DNA from: Spirochaetota bacterium
GTDB taxonomy: Bacteria; Spirochaetota; UBA4802; UBA5550
Direction: 5' to 3'
Assembly (NCBI GenBank): GCA_025457915.1
Contig: JALOTL010000011.1
Coordinates: 1 to 64,000, forward strand
DNA length: 64,000 nucleotides
Positions 1 to 7,695 of this stretch are shown here, in pieces; the first letter of the stretch is position 1; every line of letters starts with the position of its first letter. The position numbers were made by a program, and so were the translations under genes. The notes under the pieces are model-generated. The model had not been told where the DNA came from, did not search any database, and saw nothing but the letters and a program-made list of their open reading frames with translations.

Positions 1-552
1 TTCGACGACAATGAGCAATTCAGGAAATCCATGGAATATATCGAGGACATGCTCTGGGACCCGGACCTGGGCATGCTGCAGAGGTACCTGCCGTTCATCG
101 AGGACCCGGAAACCCACATACACGCCGGCAACGGACCATGGGTCCAGTATACCGCCATGCTCGCGCAGTATAATTTTTACGCCGGAAACCTGGAGAAGGG
201 GAACAGGATACTGGAAACGGTGGACAGGTACAAATCGAAGGAAGGATACCTCTGCGAGCACCTGACTACTCCGGAAAGGTTTTACGAGTTCAAGGAGCTT
301 GAATGGCTGAGCGGAAGGGATTTCGGAAAGGAATTCGACCAGGAAATATTGATCGGGGATATTTCATACGATAAGATCGTCGAGGAGCTCAACCACATGA
401 AAAAATCCTACGATGCAGTGGAAAGCCAGTGCCAGAAGATAGGACCGGAGGGCTATATATCCTTCGCGATACCGCTGATGTGGTCGCACGCGGAATATGC
501 CATGGCCCTTCTTCTCAGGGCCGAAAAGGAGATAAAGGACAATAAATGGTGA
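1..552 (+). CDS. Glycoside hydrolase family 15-like protein, C-terminal part (5' truncated by window)
   Basis: The reading frame is open from the first base, so the gene starts upstream of the window and only the last ~183 residues are seen. The segment 'GNGPWVQYTAMLAQYNFYAG' followed by a helical stretch, and 'PLMWSHAEYAMAL' close to the C terminus, match the alpha/alpha-barrel end of GH15 glucoamylase-like enzymes, where a W-S-H-A motif follows the last catalytic region. Such enzymes cut alpha-linked glucans (glycogen, trehalose or dextrins), but the catalytic acid region lies outside the window. The stop is 4 bases before the next gene, which suggests one transcript with the signalling genes. 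Family assignment is by motif memory only. Confidence 0.55.
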   Translation, partial: FDDNEQFRKSMEYIEDMLWDPDLGMLQRYLPFIEDPETHIHAGNGPWVQYTAMLAQYNFYAGNLEKGNRILETVDRYKSKEGYLCEHLTTPERFYEFKELEWLSGRDFGKEFDQEILIGDISYDKIVEELNHMKKSYDAVESQCQKIGPEGYISFAIPLMWSHAEYAMALLLRAEKEIKDNKW

Positions 553-556
553 GACG

Positions 557-1537
557 ATGAATACAGAAAAAGACATAGATGAAATAAAACTGCTCCTTAA
601 AAATATAGACATCTTCTCGAGCCTGAAGGATGAAGAGCTCGCCGCGGTGGCAAGCTACAGCGATTTTTATCCATTCAGCGAAGGCGAGGTCGTTTTCAGC
701 GAGGGAAGATACTGCGAAAACCTTTTTATGATCAAGGAAGGCTCCGTAAGGATTACCAGGAAAAATAACGGAACGAATGAAATTGACATAGCAAAGTTCA
801 TCAAGGGCGAGTCCTTCGGAGAACTGGACCTTTTCGAGAATTCGCCCATGAGCGCGACTGCCCTCGCGGAGAAGGACACGGTGCTGCTCATGTTCCCTTA
901 CAGGGGGGCGTCCTTCAGGGACGTTCTGGTAAAAAGGCCGGACATATCCGCGCACATTATATACAAGCTTATCGGGATGATCGCCGGGAGAATAAGGTCC
1001 ACCAACAAGCTCATTTCCGAGCAGACGCCGTGGATTAAGAATCTCAAGAGGCAGCTCCTGAGCGACAAGCTTACCGGGCTTTACAACAGGTCTTTCCTTG
1101 AAGACGACCTTCCCAAACTCCTTCCCGAATACGGGCCGTCAACATGCATCGCGATGGTAAAACCAGACAACTTCAAGGAAATCAACGACGGGTTCGGCCA
1201 CGAGGCCGGGGACAACGTGCTGAGGCTGCTGGCGGACACAGTGAAATCCTGCATCAGGGACGACGACATCGCAGTCAGATACAGGGGGGATGAATTTGCC
1301 GTGGTTCTTCCGTCAACCGGGACTGAAGAGGCTCTCGGGGTAGCGGAAGTCATAATCGGCGCAGTCAAATCAATGTGCATAGACCATCTGACTCCCGGCA
1401 GAAAAATCATCATTACGGCGAGCATAGGAATAGCCGCGTGCCCGGACGACGATACGGATCCGAAATCGCTGGTGGGCACCGCGCATAAGAAAATGTTCGA
1501 GGCAAGGGACGGGGGAGGCGACAGGATAAAAGCATGA
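557..1537 (+). CDS. cNMP-binding domain plus degenerate GGDEF domain protein
   Basis: Residues ~18-130 form a CRP-type cyclic-nucleotide-binding fold ('GESFGELDLFENSPMSAT') and ~165-320 a GGDEF domain ('LTGLYNRSF'). Key positions are altered when aligned with the paralogue just downstream. The phosphate-cassette Arg is Met98 (PMSAT instead of PRSAT). The first metal-binding Asp of the DxD segment is Lys202 (VKPD instead of IDLD). The signature is RGDEF (243-247) instead of GGDEF. The RxxD product-binding site five residues before the signature is kept (R234-D237). This points to a catalytically dead, possibly c-di-GMP-binding protein; known family rules support the inference but activity is untested. 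Start ATG follows a GGTGAG ribosome site. Confidence 0.85.
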   Translation: MNTEKDIDEIKLLLKNIDIFSSLKDEELAAVASYSDFYPFSEGEVVFSEGRYCENLFMIKEGSVRITRKNNGTNEIDIAKFIKGESFGELDLFENSPMSATALAEKDTVLLMFPYRGASFRDVLVKRPDISAHIIYKLIGMIAGRIRSTNKLISEQTPWIKNLKRQLLSDKLTGLYNRSFLEDDLPKLLPEYGPSTCIAMVKPDNFKEINDGFGHEAGDNVLRLLADTVKSCIRDDDIAVRYRGDEFAVVLPSTGTEEALGVAEVIIGAVKSMCIDHLTPGRKIIITASIGIAACPDDDTDPKSLVGTAHKKMFEARDGGGDRIKA

Positions 1538-1555
1538 AACGGAATATGGTGAACA

Positions 1556-2521
1556 ATGCAAACTAGGGATTTTTTAAAAAAGGTGGAAATTTTTTCCCTT
1601 CTCACGCCGGAAGAAACCGAATGGATCGTTACGCTTTTCAGGGAGAGGAATTATAAAAAAAACAGCCTTCTCTTCAAGGAAGGGGACAGGGGGAACGAAC
1701 TTTTTATCATCAGGTCCGGCAGCGTCGCGAGTTATATACTTACCCCGGACGGAATGGACAGGGAAATAGCGAAGTTCGCGGAGGGAAATTTTTTCGGCGA
1801 GATGTCCATTTTCGAAAACGCCCCGAGGTCCGCAACCTGCAGGGCGGTAAATGACAGCCTGCTGATGTCATTGCAGGATGACGATTTTTACAGGATAATC
1901 GAGGAAAAACCCGACATCGCCGTCAAGATAATGTACAGGATGCTCAATATAACCACCCAGAGACTCAGGGATACCGGCGAGTTTCTTTCCGAGATGGTCC
2001 ACTGGGGTGAGGCGGCAAGCAAAAGGATAATAACCGATGATCTGACCGGAATATACAATAGGCGTTTTCTGGATGATGCGCTTGAAAGCTTTTTCGAGAG
2101 CCAGAAAAAGGAAAAAAAACAAATGTCGCTTATAATGATCGACCTGGACCGGTTCAGGGACGTAAACGAGATGTACGGAAATGAAGCCGGCGACAAGATG
2201 ATCCTGGCAGTCGTGAATGTCTATAAGCAATATCTGAGGGAAAAGGATATCTTTGCCAGATACGGCGGCGATGAGTTTACGATAATACTGCCTGATACGA
2301 CATTAAGCGCCTCCGTGGACCTTGCTGAAAAGATCAGGGTCCAGGTTTCAAAGGAAGATGTATTGAAGAGATACGGCGGGGAAATAAAAAACGTGACGGT
2401 CAGCCAGGGCATATCTAATTTTCCTGACAGCGCCGCGGATCTGAAGGTATTGAAGGAAAAAGCGGATCAGGCGCTTTACAGGGCCAAGCTGGAAGGGAGA
2501 AACAGGGTTGTTACAAACTAG
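1556..2521 (+). CDS. cNMP-binding domain diguanylate cyclase (intact GGDEF)
   Basis: Paralogue of the preceding gene with the same order: cNMP-binding fold at ~10-125 with a complete phosphate cassette (GEMSIFENAPRSAT, Arg91), then GGDEF at ~155-318. Metal-binding Asp196, the signature GGDEF (237-241) and an inhibitory-site RxxD (R228-D231) are all present. It is therefore expected to make c-di-GMP from two GTP, with cAMP or cGMP binding at the N terminus as the likely input. No membrane segment is seen, so it should be cytoplasmic. It lies 18 bases after its degenerate neighbour and 15 bases before the DHH gene, so the three look co-transcribed. ATG is preceded by 'ggtgaac'. Confidence 0.9.
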   Translation: MQTRDFLKKVEIFSLLTPEETEWIVTLFRERNYKKNSLLFKEGDRGNELFIIRSGSVASYILTPDGMDREIAKFAEGNFFGEMSIFENAPRSATCRAVNDSLLMSLQDDDFYRIIEEKPDIAVKIMYRMLNITTQRLRDTGEFLSEMVHWGEAASKRIITDDLTGIYNRRFLDDALESFFESQKKEKKQMSLIMIDLDRFRDVNEMYGNEAGDKMILAVVNVYKQYLREKDIFARYGGDEFTIILPDTTLSASVDLAEKIRVQVSKEDVLKRYGGEIKNVTVSQGISNFPDSAADLKVLKEKADQALYRAKLEGRNRVVTN

Positions 2522-2536
2522 GCAGCGGTTTAATAA

Positions 2537-3697
2537 ATGAAAAAAAAGACTATTGAAACGATTTACGAAAAAAACAGGATTATAAGAAATATCATCAAGG
2601 CTATTGCAACAAGGGAGTATTTCCTGATCCTGGGCCACAAGATGCCGGACGAGGATTGCGTCGCCTCAATGGTTTCCATAGCTCTGATACTCAGCAAGTT
2701 CCTGAAGGAAGCCAAGATTTACATAGATTCCAGGATACACGAGCATTACCAGTATCTTCTCAACATCTGCACCTTTAATTCGATCCAGATTCTTGATCAC
2801 AGGGAGGATGCCGGTCTGGTCGACGCCATCATCATCTGTGATACCCCGAAGCCTTCGATGATCGATACGAGCCCGGGGATCCATTCCCTTCTTGATAATG
2901 AGGACGTGCTGAAAATCGAGATTGACCATCACCTGGGCGCCGACAGCGAGTATATAGGCAGCGATGGATACTGCCTTGTGAGCGAGGCTTCATCCACCTG
3001 TGAACTCATCGGCCTGATCGCGTTCAAGCTCAAGAGAAGGGTCGATCTTCTCGAGCTCTTCAGCATCGACCAGCTGATGACGCGAAATCTCGTTCTTTCA
3101 ATTCTTACAGGGATCATCGGGGATTCGAAGATGGGTCAGTTTTTAAAGTCCAAGAGGGAGCAGAAATATTACAGCATCTTCAGCAGGCTCTACAACAGCA
3201 TGCTCGTAAGCGAGACGACAAAGGAATCGAATTTCACTGACATGGGTCAGGTCTTCACCGAGCTCCAGAGGCTGTCGACAAAAGAGGAGCAGTGCTTCAA
3301 CTTCATCATAGATAAAAAGAAAAAGAAGGGCGACGTGTCCTACGTGGTGATGTCGAAAGACGACATGAAGTTCCTTTACGACGAATTCGATGCTGACACG
3401 ATTGTTTCCGTGACAAGGACGGTCGCAGACATTCTGGCCGAGGACAGCGAAAAGCTCGGCCTTGTGGCCTACTATGATTATTCAGGCGATTCAAATCTCG
3501 TTCAGTTCAGGCTTAGGCGGTCGCAGTATTATAAAATATTCGATGTAAGGACCATCCTGGACCTGTTCAAGATTGAAGACGGTGGGGGCCACGAGGGTGC
3601 GATCGGCTTCAGGGTGGAAAGCTCAACCATCAAGGACATCAACGATTACGTGATGTTTCTCATCAACGGTATGCAAGAGGCCATGTCTTCATTGTGA
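2537..3697 (+). CDS. DHH/DHHA1 family phosphoesterase (NrnA/GdpP-like)
   Basis: The protein has a full DHH set: motif I HKMPDED (H34, D38, D40), motif II 'IICDTPKP' (D102), motif III IDHH (D130-H132) and a C-terminal DHHA1 RNA/nucleotide-binding motif GGGH at 349-352. These Mn2+-dependent enzymes cleave short RNAs, pAp or cyclic dinucleotide products. The placement directly after two GGDEF proteins suggests a role in nucleotide-signal turnover such as hydrolysing pGpG or nanoRNA, which is inference. Motif I carries Glu-Asp where many relatives have Gly-Asp. There is no transmembrane, PAS or CBS part, unlike GdpP. ATG 15 bases after the previous stop. Confidence 0.85.
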   Translation: MKKKTIETIYEKNRIIRNIIKAIATREYFLILGHKMPDEDCVASMVSIALILSKFLKEAKIYIDSRIHEHYQYLLNICTFNSIQILDHREDAGLVDAIIICDTPKPSMIDTSPGIHSLLDNEDVLKIEIDHHLGADSEYIGSDGYCLVSEASSTCELIGLIAFKLKRRVDLLELFSIDQLMTRNLVLSILTGIIGDSKMGQFLKSKREQKYYSIFSRLYNSMLVSETTKESNFTDMGQVFTELQRLSTKEEQCFNFIIDKKKKKGDVSYVVMSKDDMKFLYDEFDADTIVSVTRTVADILAEDSEKLGLVAYYDYSGDSNLVQFRLRRSQYYKIFDVRTILDLFKIEDGGGHEGAIGFRVESSTIKDINDYVMFLINGMQEAMSSL

Positions 3698-3725
3698 AAA
3701 TTCTTATAAACCAAAGCGCCGATCA

Positions 3726-4859
3726 ATGACCCGCCATATCATAGCCGCTACCTGCGCCTTCGGAATCGAATCGGTACTGTCCGATGAACTGAAATCCCTC
3801 GGCTACGACGGACTGAATACTGAAAACGGCAGAGTGCTGTTCCAGGGCGATGACAGGGACATCGCCAGGTGCAACATCAACCTCAGAACGGCTGACAGAC
3901 TGTTTATAAGGCTGGCTGAATTCAGGGCCTTCGACTTCGAGGAACTGTTCCAGGGGGTCCTTGGGATAGACTGGGAAAACTTTATACCCATGGAAGGGAT
4001 AATGCACGTGGTGGGAAAATCCGTGAGGTCAAAACTGCACAGCGTTCCGGATTGCCAGTCGATCACCAAAAGGGCCGTGATAGAGGCGATGAGGAGAAAG
4101 CATAAAATCGAAATCTTCGAGGAAAAGGGGCCGCTTTACCGGATCGAGGTGGCTCTCAACAGGGATACTGCCACTATATCCCTGGATACGAGCGGGGAGG
4201 GCCTGCACAGGAGAGGGTACAGGCTGTCACGGGGTGAAGCGCCGCTCAGGGAAAACATAGCGGCCGCGGTGGTTCTCCTCAGCAGGTGGGATAAAACCAG
4301 GCCTTTTATCGATCCCTTCTGCGGATCCGGGACGATACCGATAGAGGCCGCCATGATAGGCAGAAGAATCGCGCCGGGGATCCGAAGGAAGTTCGCATCG
4401 GAGGGTTGGGTCTCCATCCCTGACCGTATATGGAAAACTGCAAGGGAGGAGGCCCGCGACCTTGAGAATATTGATTCCTTCAGCATAATGGCGTCTGACA
4501 TAGACAGGCATGTGTTTGACAGCGCGAGGATCAATGCACGCGAGGCAGGGGTTGAGGGCAATATAATTTTTCAGAGGAAATCCGTTAGCGAACTGAGTTC
4601 AAGGAAAAAATACGGCTGTGTGGTCTGCAACCCCCCATATGGCAAGAGGCTCTCGACCGGAACTGAGGCGGCAGGCATTTATCGCGAGATGGGGAAGGTG
4701 TTCCCCGGGCTGGACACATGGTCATGCTTTATCCTGTCCGGGAATGAGGATTTTGAAAGGCATTTCGGAAGAAAGGCGGACAGGAACAGAAAACTCTATA
4801 ACGGCAAAATCAAGACCTATCTTTATCAGTATCTCGGCCCGCTTCCCGGGAAACGCTAA
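3726..4859 (+). CDS. THUMP-domain class I RNA methyltransferase (RlmL N-terminal/YpsC-like)
   Basis: The N-terminal ~160 residues resemble a ferredoxin-like plus THUMP RNA-binding module. The C-terminal half is an SAM-dependent methyltransferase with 'FIDPFCGSGTIPIEAAMIG' (SAM-binding and UPF0020 signature) and the catalytic 'CNPPYGKRL' (N-P-P-Y). This set is typical of enzymes that make N2-methylguanosine in 23S rRNA, including the N-terminal half of RlmL, and of YpsC-type proteins. Length (~377 residues) fits the stand-alone form. The start ATG lacks a strong ribosome site, so it could be off by a few codons. Substrate is inferred. Confidence 0.85.
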   Translation: MTRHIIAATCAFGIESVLSDELKSLGYDGLNTENGRVLFQGDDRDIARCNINLRTADRLFIRLAEFRAFDFEELFQGVLGIDWENFIPMEGIMHVVGKSVRSKLHSVPDCQSITKRAVIEAMRRKHKIEIFEEKGPLYRIEVALNRDTATISLDTSGEGLHRRGYRLSRGEAPLRENIAAAVVLLSRWDKTRPFIDPFCGSGTIPIEAAMIGRRIAPGIRRKFASEGWVSIPDRIWKTAREEARDLENIDSFSIMASDIDRHVFDSARINAREAGVEGNIIFQRKSVSELSSRKKYGCVVCNPPYGKRLSTGTEAAGIYREMGKVFPGLDTWSCFILSGNEDFERHFGRKADRNRKLYNGKIKTYLYQYLGPLPGKR

Positions 4860-4866
4860 TTTAATC

Positions 4867-4896
4867 TTGACAATACCCCTCATGAAGGTTTATCAG
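4867..4896 (+). promoter_or_regulatory. Sigma-70-type promoter candidate for serine acetyltransferase
   Basis: TTGACA at 4867-4872 and TATCAG at 4891-4896 with an 18-base spacer (17 if TTATCA is taken as -10). It sits in the 59-base gap before the acetyltransferase ATG. Confidence 0.4.
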
Positions 4897-4918
4897 ACTG
4901 TTTAATAAACGGTGCGGG

Positions 4919-5863
4919 ATGAAAGTAAAAGATAATAAAAACGGCAGTCTCTCCGAAAAGGAAATCAACGAAATAGTCGACAGGCTCTGCAGGCCTGAAT
5001 CGTACAGGGGTGTGTATCACAGGGCAAACCATGATTTTCCCATGCCTTCGCTTGAATCCCTTGGCCGCACCGTCGACATGATAAAATCGATCCTGTTCCC
5101 GGGTTACTACGTGCATTCGGACGTCAGGCCGGAAACCATGAAGTTTTACATCGGATCCGCAATGGACAGCGTCTTTACTATGCTGTCAGAACAGATAAAA
5201 AGGGGCTTCTGCTTTTCATGCACCGAAGACAACCTTGAACTTTGCGCTGACTGCGATTCAAGGGCCAGGAGCATATCCCGTCGTTTCATTTCAACTTTGC
5301 CGGATCTCAGGAGAATGCTCGGGCTTGACGCGAACGCGGCCTATACCGGCGACCCGGCGGCTAAAAACATAGGCGAAACCATATTCTGTTATCCCAGCCT
5401 GTCCGCGCTGGCAAACTACAGGATTTCTCACGAACTTTACATGCTGGAGGTTCCGCTGATACCCAGGATAATAACTGAGATGGCCCATTCCACGACTGGA
5501 ATAGACATTCACCCGGGAGCCACTATCGGCGAGTGTTTTTTCATAGATCACGGTACCGGTACGGTGATAGGAGAAACTACGATCATAGGCAAAAGCGTCA
5601 GGATATACCAGGGAGTGACCCTCGGCGCCAAGAGCTTTCCGCTGGATTCGTCCGGGAAACCAATCAAGGGCATCCCCAGGCATCCGATCGTTGAGGATGA
5701 TGTCATCATATATTCCGGGGCTACCATTCTGGGGAGGGTCACTATCGGCAGGGGAGCGGAGATCGGCGGGAATGTGTGGATCACGGAGGACGTGCCTGCC
5801 GGATCCAAAGTAATGCAGAGCAGGTTTGAAAACCAGTTCCACTACGACGGGTCGGGGATTTAA
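4919..5863 (+). CDS. cysE: Serine O-acetyltransferase (EpsC/CysE type) with a four-cysteine cluster
   Basis: It would transfer acetyl from acetyl-CoA to L-serine, the first step of cysteine synthesis. The C-terminal ~130 residues carry the left-handed beta-helix hexapeptide repeats with the SAT core ('MAHSTTGIDIHPGATIG', 'IDHGTGTVIGETTIIG', 'YQGVTLGA'). The long helical N-terminal part fits the EpsC-type form (~314 residues). Residues 98-112 hold C98-x2-C101-x7-C109-x2-C112, spaced like a metal-binding knuckle; a structural zinc is inference. No cysteine synthase gene is beside it. The last four bases overlap the stop of the convergent flavoprotein gene. Confidence 0.9.
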   Translation: MKVKDNKNGSLSEKEINEIVDRLCRPESYRGVYHRANHDFPMPSLESLGRTVDMIKSILFPGYYVHSDVRPETMKFYIGSAMDSVFTMLSEQIKRGFCFSCTEDNLELCADCDSRARSISRRFISTLPDLRRMLGLDANAAYTGDPAAKNIGETIFCYPSLSALANYRISHELYMLEVPLIPRIITEMAHSTTGIDIHPGATIGECFFIDHGTGTVIGETTIIGKSVRIYQGVTLGAKSFPLDSSGKPIKGIPRHPIVEDDVIIYSGATILGRVTIGRGAEIGGNVWITEDVPAGSKVMQSRFENQFHYDGSGI

Positions 5864-7212
5864 ACTGTTCTTTTGACGGCCTTCTGCGCCGCGGTCAGCA
5901 CCGGGTCCCAGACCGGTGAAAACGGCGGAGCGTATCCAAGATCCAGATAGGCAAAATCCCTCAGCGTCATTCCGACCGTAACGGCAGCCACGGCTGCATG
6001 AAGCCTCAGCGCCGCATTATCCGTTCCGGCTACCTCGACCCCCAGGATCCTTTCCGTTTTCAAATCATAAGTGATATTTACAAGGACGTCCATGTTTCCT
6101 GGATAGTAGCCTGCCCTGGATTTCCCGCTTGAGGATATCATCCTTGCGTCAATACCCTCCCTTTCAGCGTCGGTCACATTAAGGCCGGTTTTACCGATCT
6201 CGAGTTCGAAAACTTTAACCATCTGCGATCCCACGATGCCCCTGAAGCTTTCATCCTTGACCCCGGCGGCCTGCAGCCCGGCGACGCGTCCCTGTTTGTT
6301 CGCGGTTGTCCCGAGGGGCATATAAACATTTTTTCCCGTGATGATATTTTTGACCGTCGCGCAGTCTCCTGCGGCGAAAACGTCCTTTACACCGGTCCGT
6401 GATTTCTCGTCGATTATTATGGCCCCCTTTTCATCGAAATTCAGACCGCTGTCTTTTAAAAAGCCTGTGTTTGGCACCACCCCGATGGCGCAAATGACCA
6501 TGTCGGCATGAAAGCCGCCCCTGTCCGTTATCAACCCCGGCCTGTTTCCTGGGCCGCTGATTTTTTTAAGCGTCGCACCTGTTATAACTTCAATATTATT
6601 AGACGCCAGCCTGTCGCCTATCATTTTTCTTATGTTTTCACTCATCGTCATCGCCACAGACGGCATCTTTTCAATAATGGCGGTCTTTATCCCGAGTTTT
6701 GCGAATGATTCCGCCATCTCGAGACCGATGAAACCGCCGCCTATTATTGCTGAAACGGCCGGCTTTTTTTTATTTATGAATTTTTTTATTTCGATAGCTT
6801 GACCGAGGTTTCGGAGAAAGAATATTCTTTCTCCGTCAATCCCTTCAATCTCCGGGATGAACGGGATCGCGCCCGTGGCGATAATCAGCTTTTTGTATTC
6901 ATACTTTTCATTTGAACCGTTTCTGATTACAGTGATGATTTTTTTGTCCAGATCCGCTGATGACACCCCGGCGCCTGTATGTATCATGATCTTTTTTTCG
7001 CGTATGAATTCTTCAACATTAATTGCGATCAGGTCTTCCTGCGAGCCCACTTCGCCCGATATGAAATAAGGCATACCGCATGCCGCATAGGATACGTAAC
7101 TTCCCCTGTCAAAAACGGCTATTGACATTTCCGGGTCCATCCTTCTCGCCTGGGAAGCGGCGCTCATTCCGGCGGCATCGCCTCCAATTATAATCAGATC
7201 GATTGAATCCAT
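5860..7212 (-). CDS. CoA-disulfide reductase / NAD(P)H oxidase-family flavoprotein
   Basis: FAD- and NAD(P)H-dependent oxidoreductase of ~450 residues. From the chosen start the FAD motif is 'DLIIIGGDAAGMSAASQA', followed by the redox Cys45 in 'SYAACGMPYFISG'; a central NAD(P)H motif is 'AIIGGGFIGLEMAESF'. The C-terminal 'LGYAPPFSPVWDPVLTAAQ' is characteristic of CoA-disulfide/persulfide reductases. Likely roles are reduction of CoA disulfide, CoA persulfide or O2. The start at 7212 is preferred over an ATG 39 bases upstream because CTGGAG lies 6 bases before it and the FAD motif then begins at residue 5. It is divergent from the selenoprotein gene. Confidence 0.85.
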   Translation of the reverse strand: MDSIDLIIIGGDAAGMSAASQARRMDPEMSIAVFDRGSYVSYAACGMPYFISGEVGSQEDLIAINVEEFIREKKIMIHTGAGVSSADLDKKIITVIRNGSNEKYEYKKLIIATGAIPFIPEIEGIDGERIFFLRNLGQAIEIKKFINKKKPAVSAIIGGGFIGLEMAESFAKLGIKTAIIEKMPSVAMTMSENIRKMIGDRLASNNIEVITGATLKKISGPGNRPGLITDRGGFHADMVICAIGVVPNTGFLKDSGLNFDEKGAIIIDEKSRTGVKDVFAAGDCATVKNIITGKNVYMPLGTTANKQGRVAGLQAAGVKDESFRGIVGSQMVKVFELEIGKTGLNVTDAEREGIDARMISSSGKSRAGYYPGNMDVLVNITYDLKTERILGVEVAGTDNAALRLHAAVAAVTVGMTLRDFAYLDLGYAPPFSPVWDPVLTAAQKAVKRTV

Positions 7213-7280
7213 GATTGCTCCAGAGTTAAGTTTTATACAGCATTCAACCATAAGAATTACCAGCGGGCAATGAAAAAAAG

Positions 7281-7308
7281 TTGTTTTTTTTATAAATTTT
7301 AGTATATT
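7281..7308 (+). promoter_or_regulatory. Promoter candidate for the selenoprotein gene
   Basis: TTGTTT (7281-7286), 16-base spacer, TATATT (7303-7308), in a very A+T-rich 125-base gap between divergent genes. The ribosome site GGAGG lies 5 bases before the ATG at 7338. Confidence 0.35.
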
Positions 7309-7337
7309 ATAAAATATTAAATATTTTGGAGGTACGA

Positions 7338-7637
7338 ATGAAGCTCGGGATTACAGAAAGGGCTAAAGTAAAACTCAAAGAGGCCATCATGGATTCTCAA
7401 TTCAATGAACCTGTTTTAAAGATCATATTCCAGGGTTTCGGATGAGGCGGTCCCAGGCTGGGATTGACTCTGGATGAGTTGAATGATAATGATAAAGAGA
7501 TTATTAATGACGGTGATATCAGGATTTCCTTTGACGAAAGGATGAAAAAATATTTCGGAAATGATTCTCTCAGCATTGATTTCAGGGAATCATATTTAGG
7601 ACCGGGTTTTGTTATAGACGGGGCAGGGAAATGCTGA
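7338..7637 (+). CDS. HesB/IscA-like selenoprotein (in-frame TGA = selenocysteine 36)
   Basis: A 99-residue protein begins at an ATG with an ideal GGAGG site. Codon 36 is TGA (7443-7445), after which the same frame continues 63 codons to TGA at 7635-7637. The TGA sits in 'IIFQGFG-U-GGPRLGLTLDE', where A-type Fe-S carriers (IscA/HesB) have their first ligand cysteine; the C terminus GAGKC supplies another thiol. HesB-like selenoproteins with Sec before GGP are an established bacterial family, as I recall. A hairpin follows the TGA directly. The role is probably Fe-S or redox related, but is unknown. A simple stop-codon reading would give a 35-residue fragment and leave the conserved tail unexplained. 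It is a single-gene transcript ending at the terminator at 7637-7669. Confidence 0.88.
7446..7474 (+). promoter_or_regulatory. Bacterial SECIS-like stem-loop candidate
   Basis: Directly after the TGA, TCCCA (7451-7455) pairs perfectly with TGGGA (7459-7463) around a GGC loop, extendable by two G-U pairs. An alternative is CCAG (7453-7456) with CTGG (7470-7473) around a 13-base loop starting with G. Bacterial SECIS elements lie just 3' of the UGA and tend to have a G at the start of the apical loop. The first hairpin sits rather close to the UGA (loop 11 bases away), so which fold is used is unclear. Confidence 0.5.
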
Positions 7638-7669
7638 AAAAAAAAGAGGGACACGATCCCTCTTTTTTT
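7637..7669. terminator. Bidirectional rho-independent terminator
   Basis: Stem GAGGGA (7646-7651) / TCCCTC (7657-7662), loop CACGA, flanked by nine A on the left and seven T on the right, so it can serve both the selenoprotein gene (+) and the rubrerythrin operon (-). Confidence 0.85.
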
Positions 7670-7695
7670 ATTTTCTCATAATTCAATCTTGTTGG

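Noticed and set aside
2348-2638. Minus-strand frame spanning the second GGDEF gene and the start of the DHH gene
   Set aside because: No start signal or family likeness; both plus-strand genes are firm.
7338-7445. Frameshifted or nonsense-mutated pseudogene reading of the HesB-like gene
   Set aside because: The frame is unchanged for 63 codons past the TGA, the motif around it is the family's Sec site, and a hairpin follows.
7397-7654. Open frame of 85 codons on the minus strand
   Set aside because: It overlaps the selenoprotein gene antiparallel, has no family features, and the plus-strand frame has a ribosome site and conserved motif.
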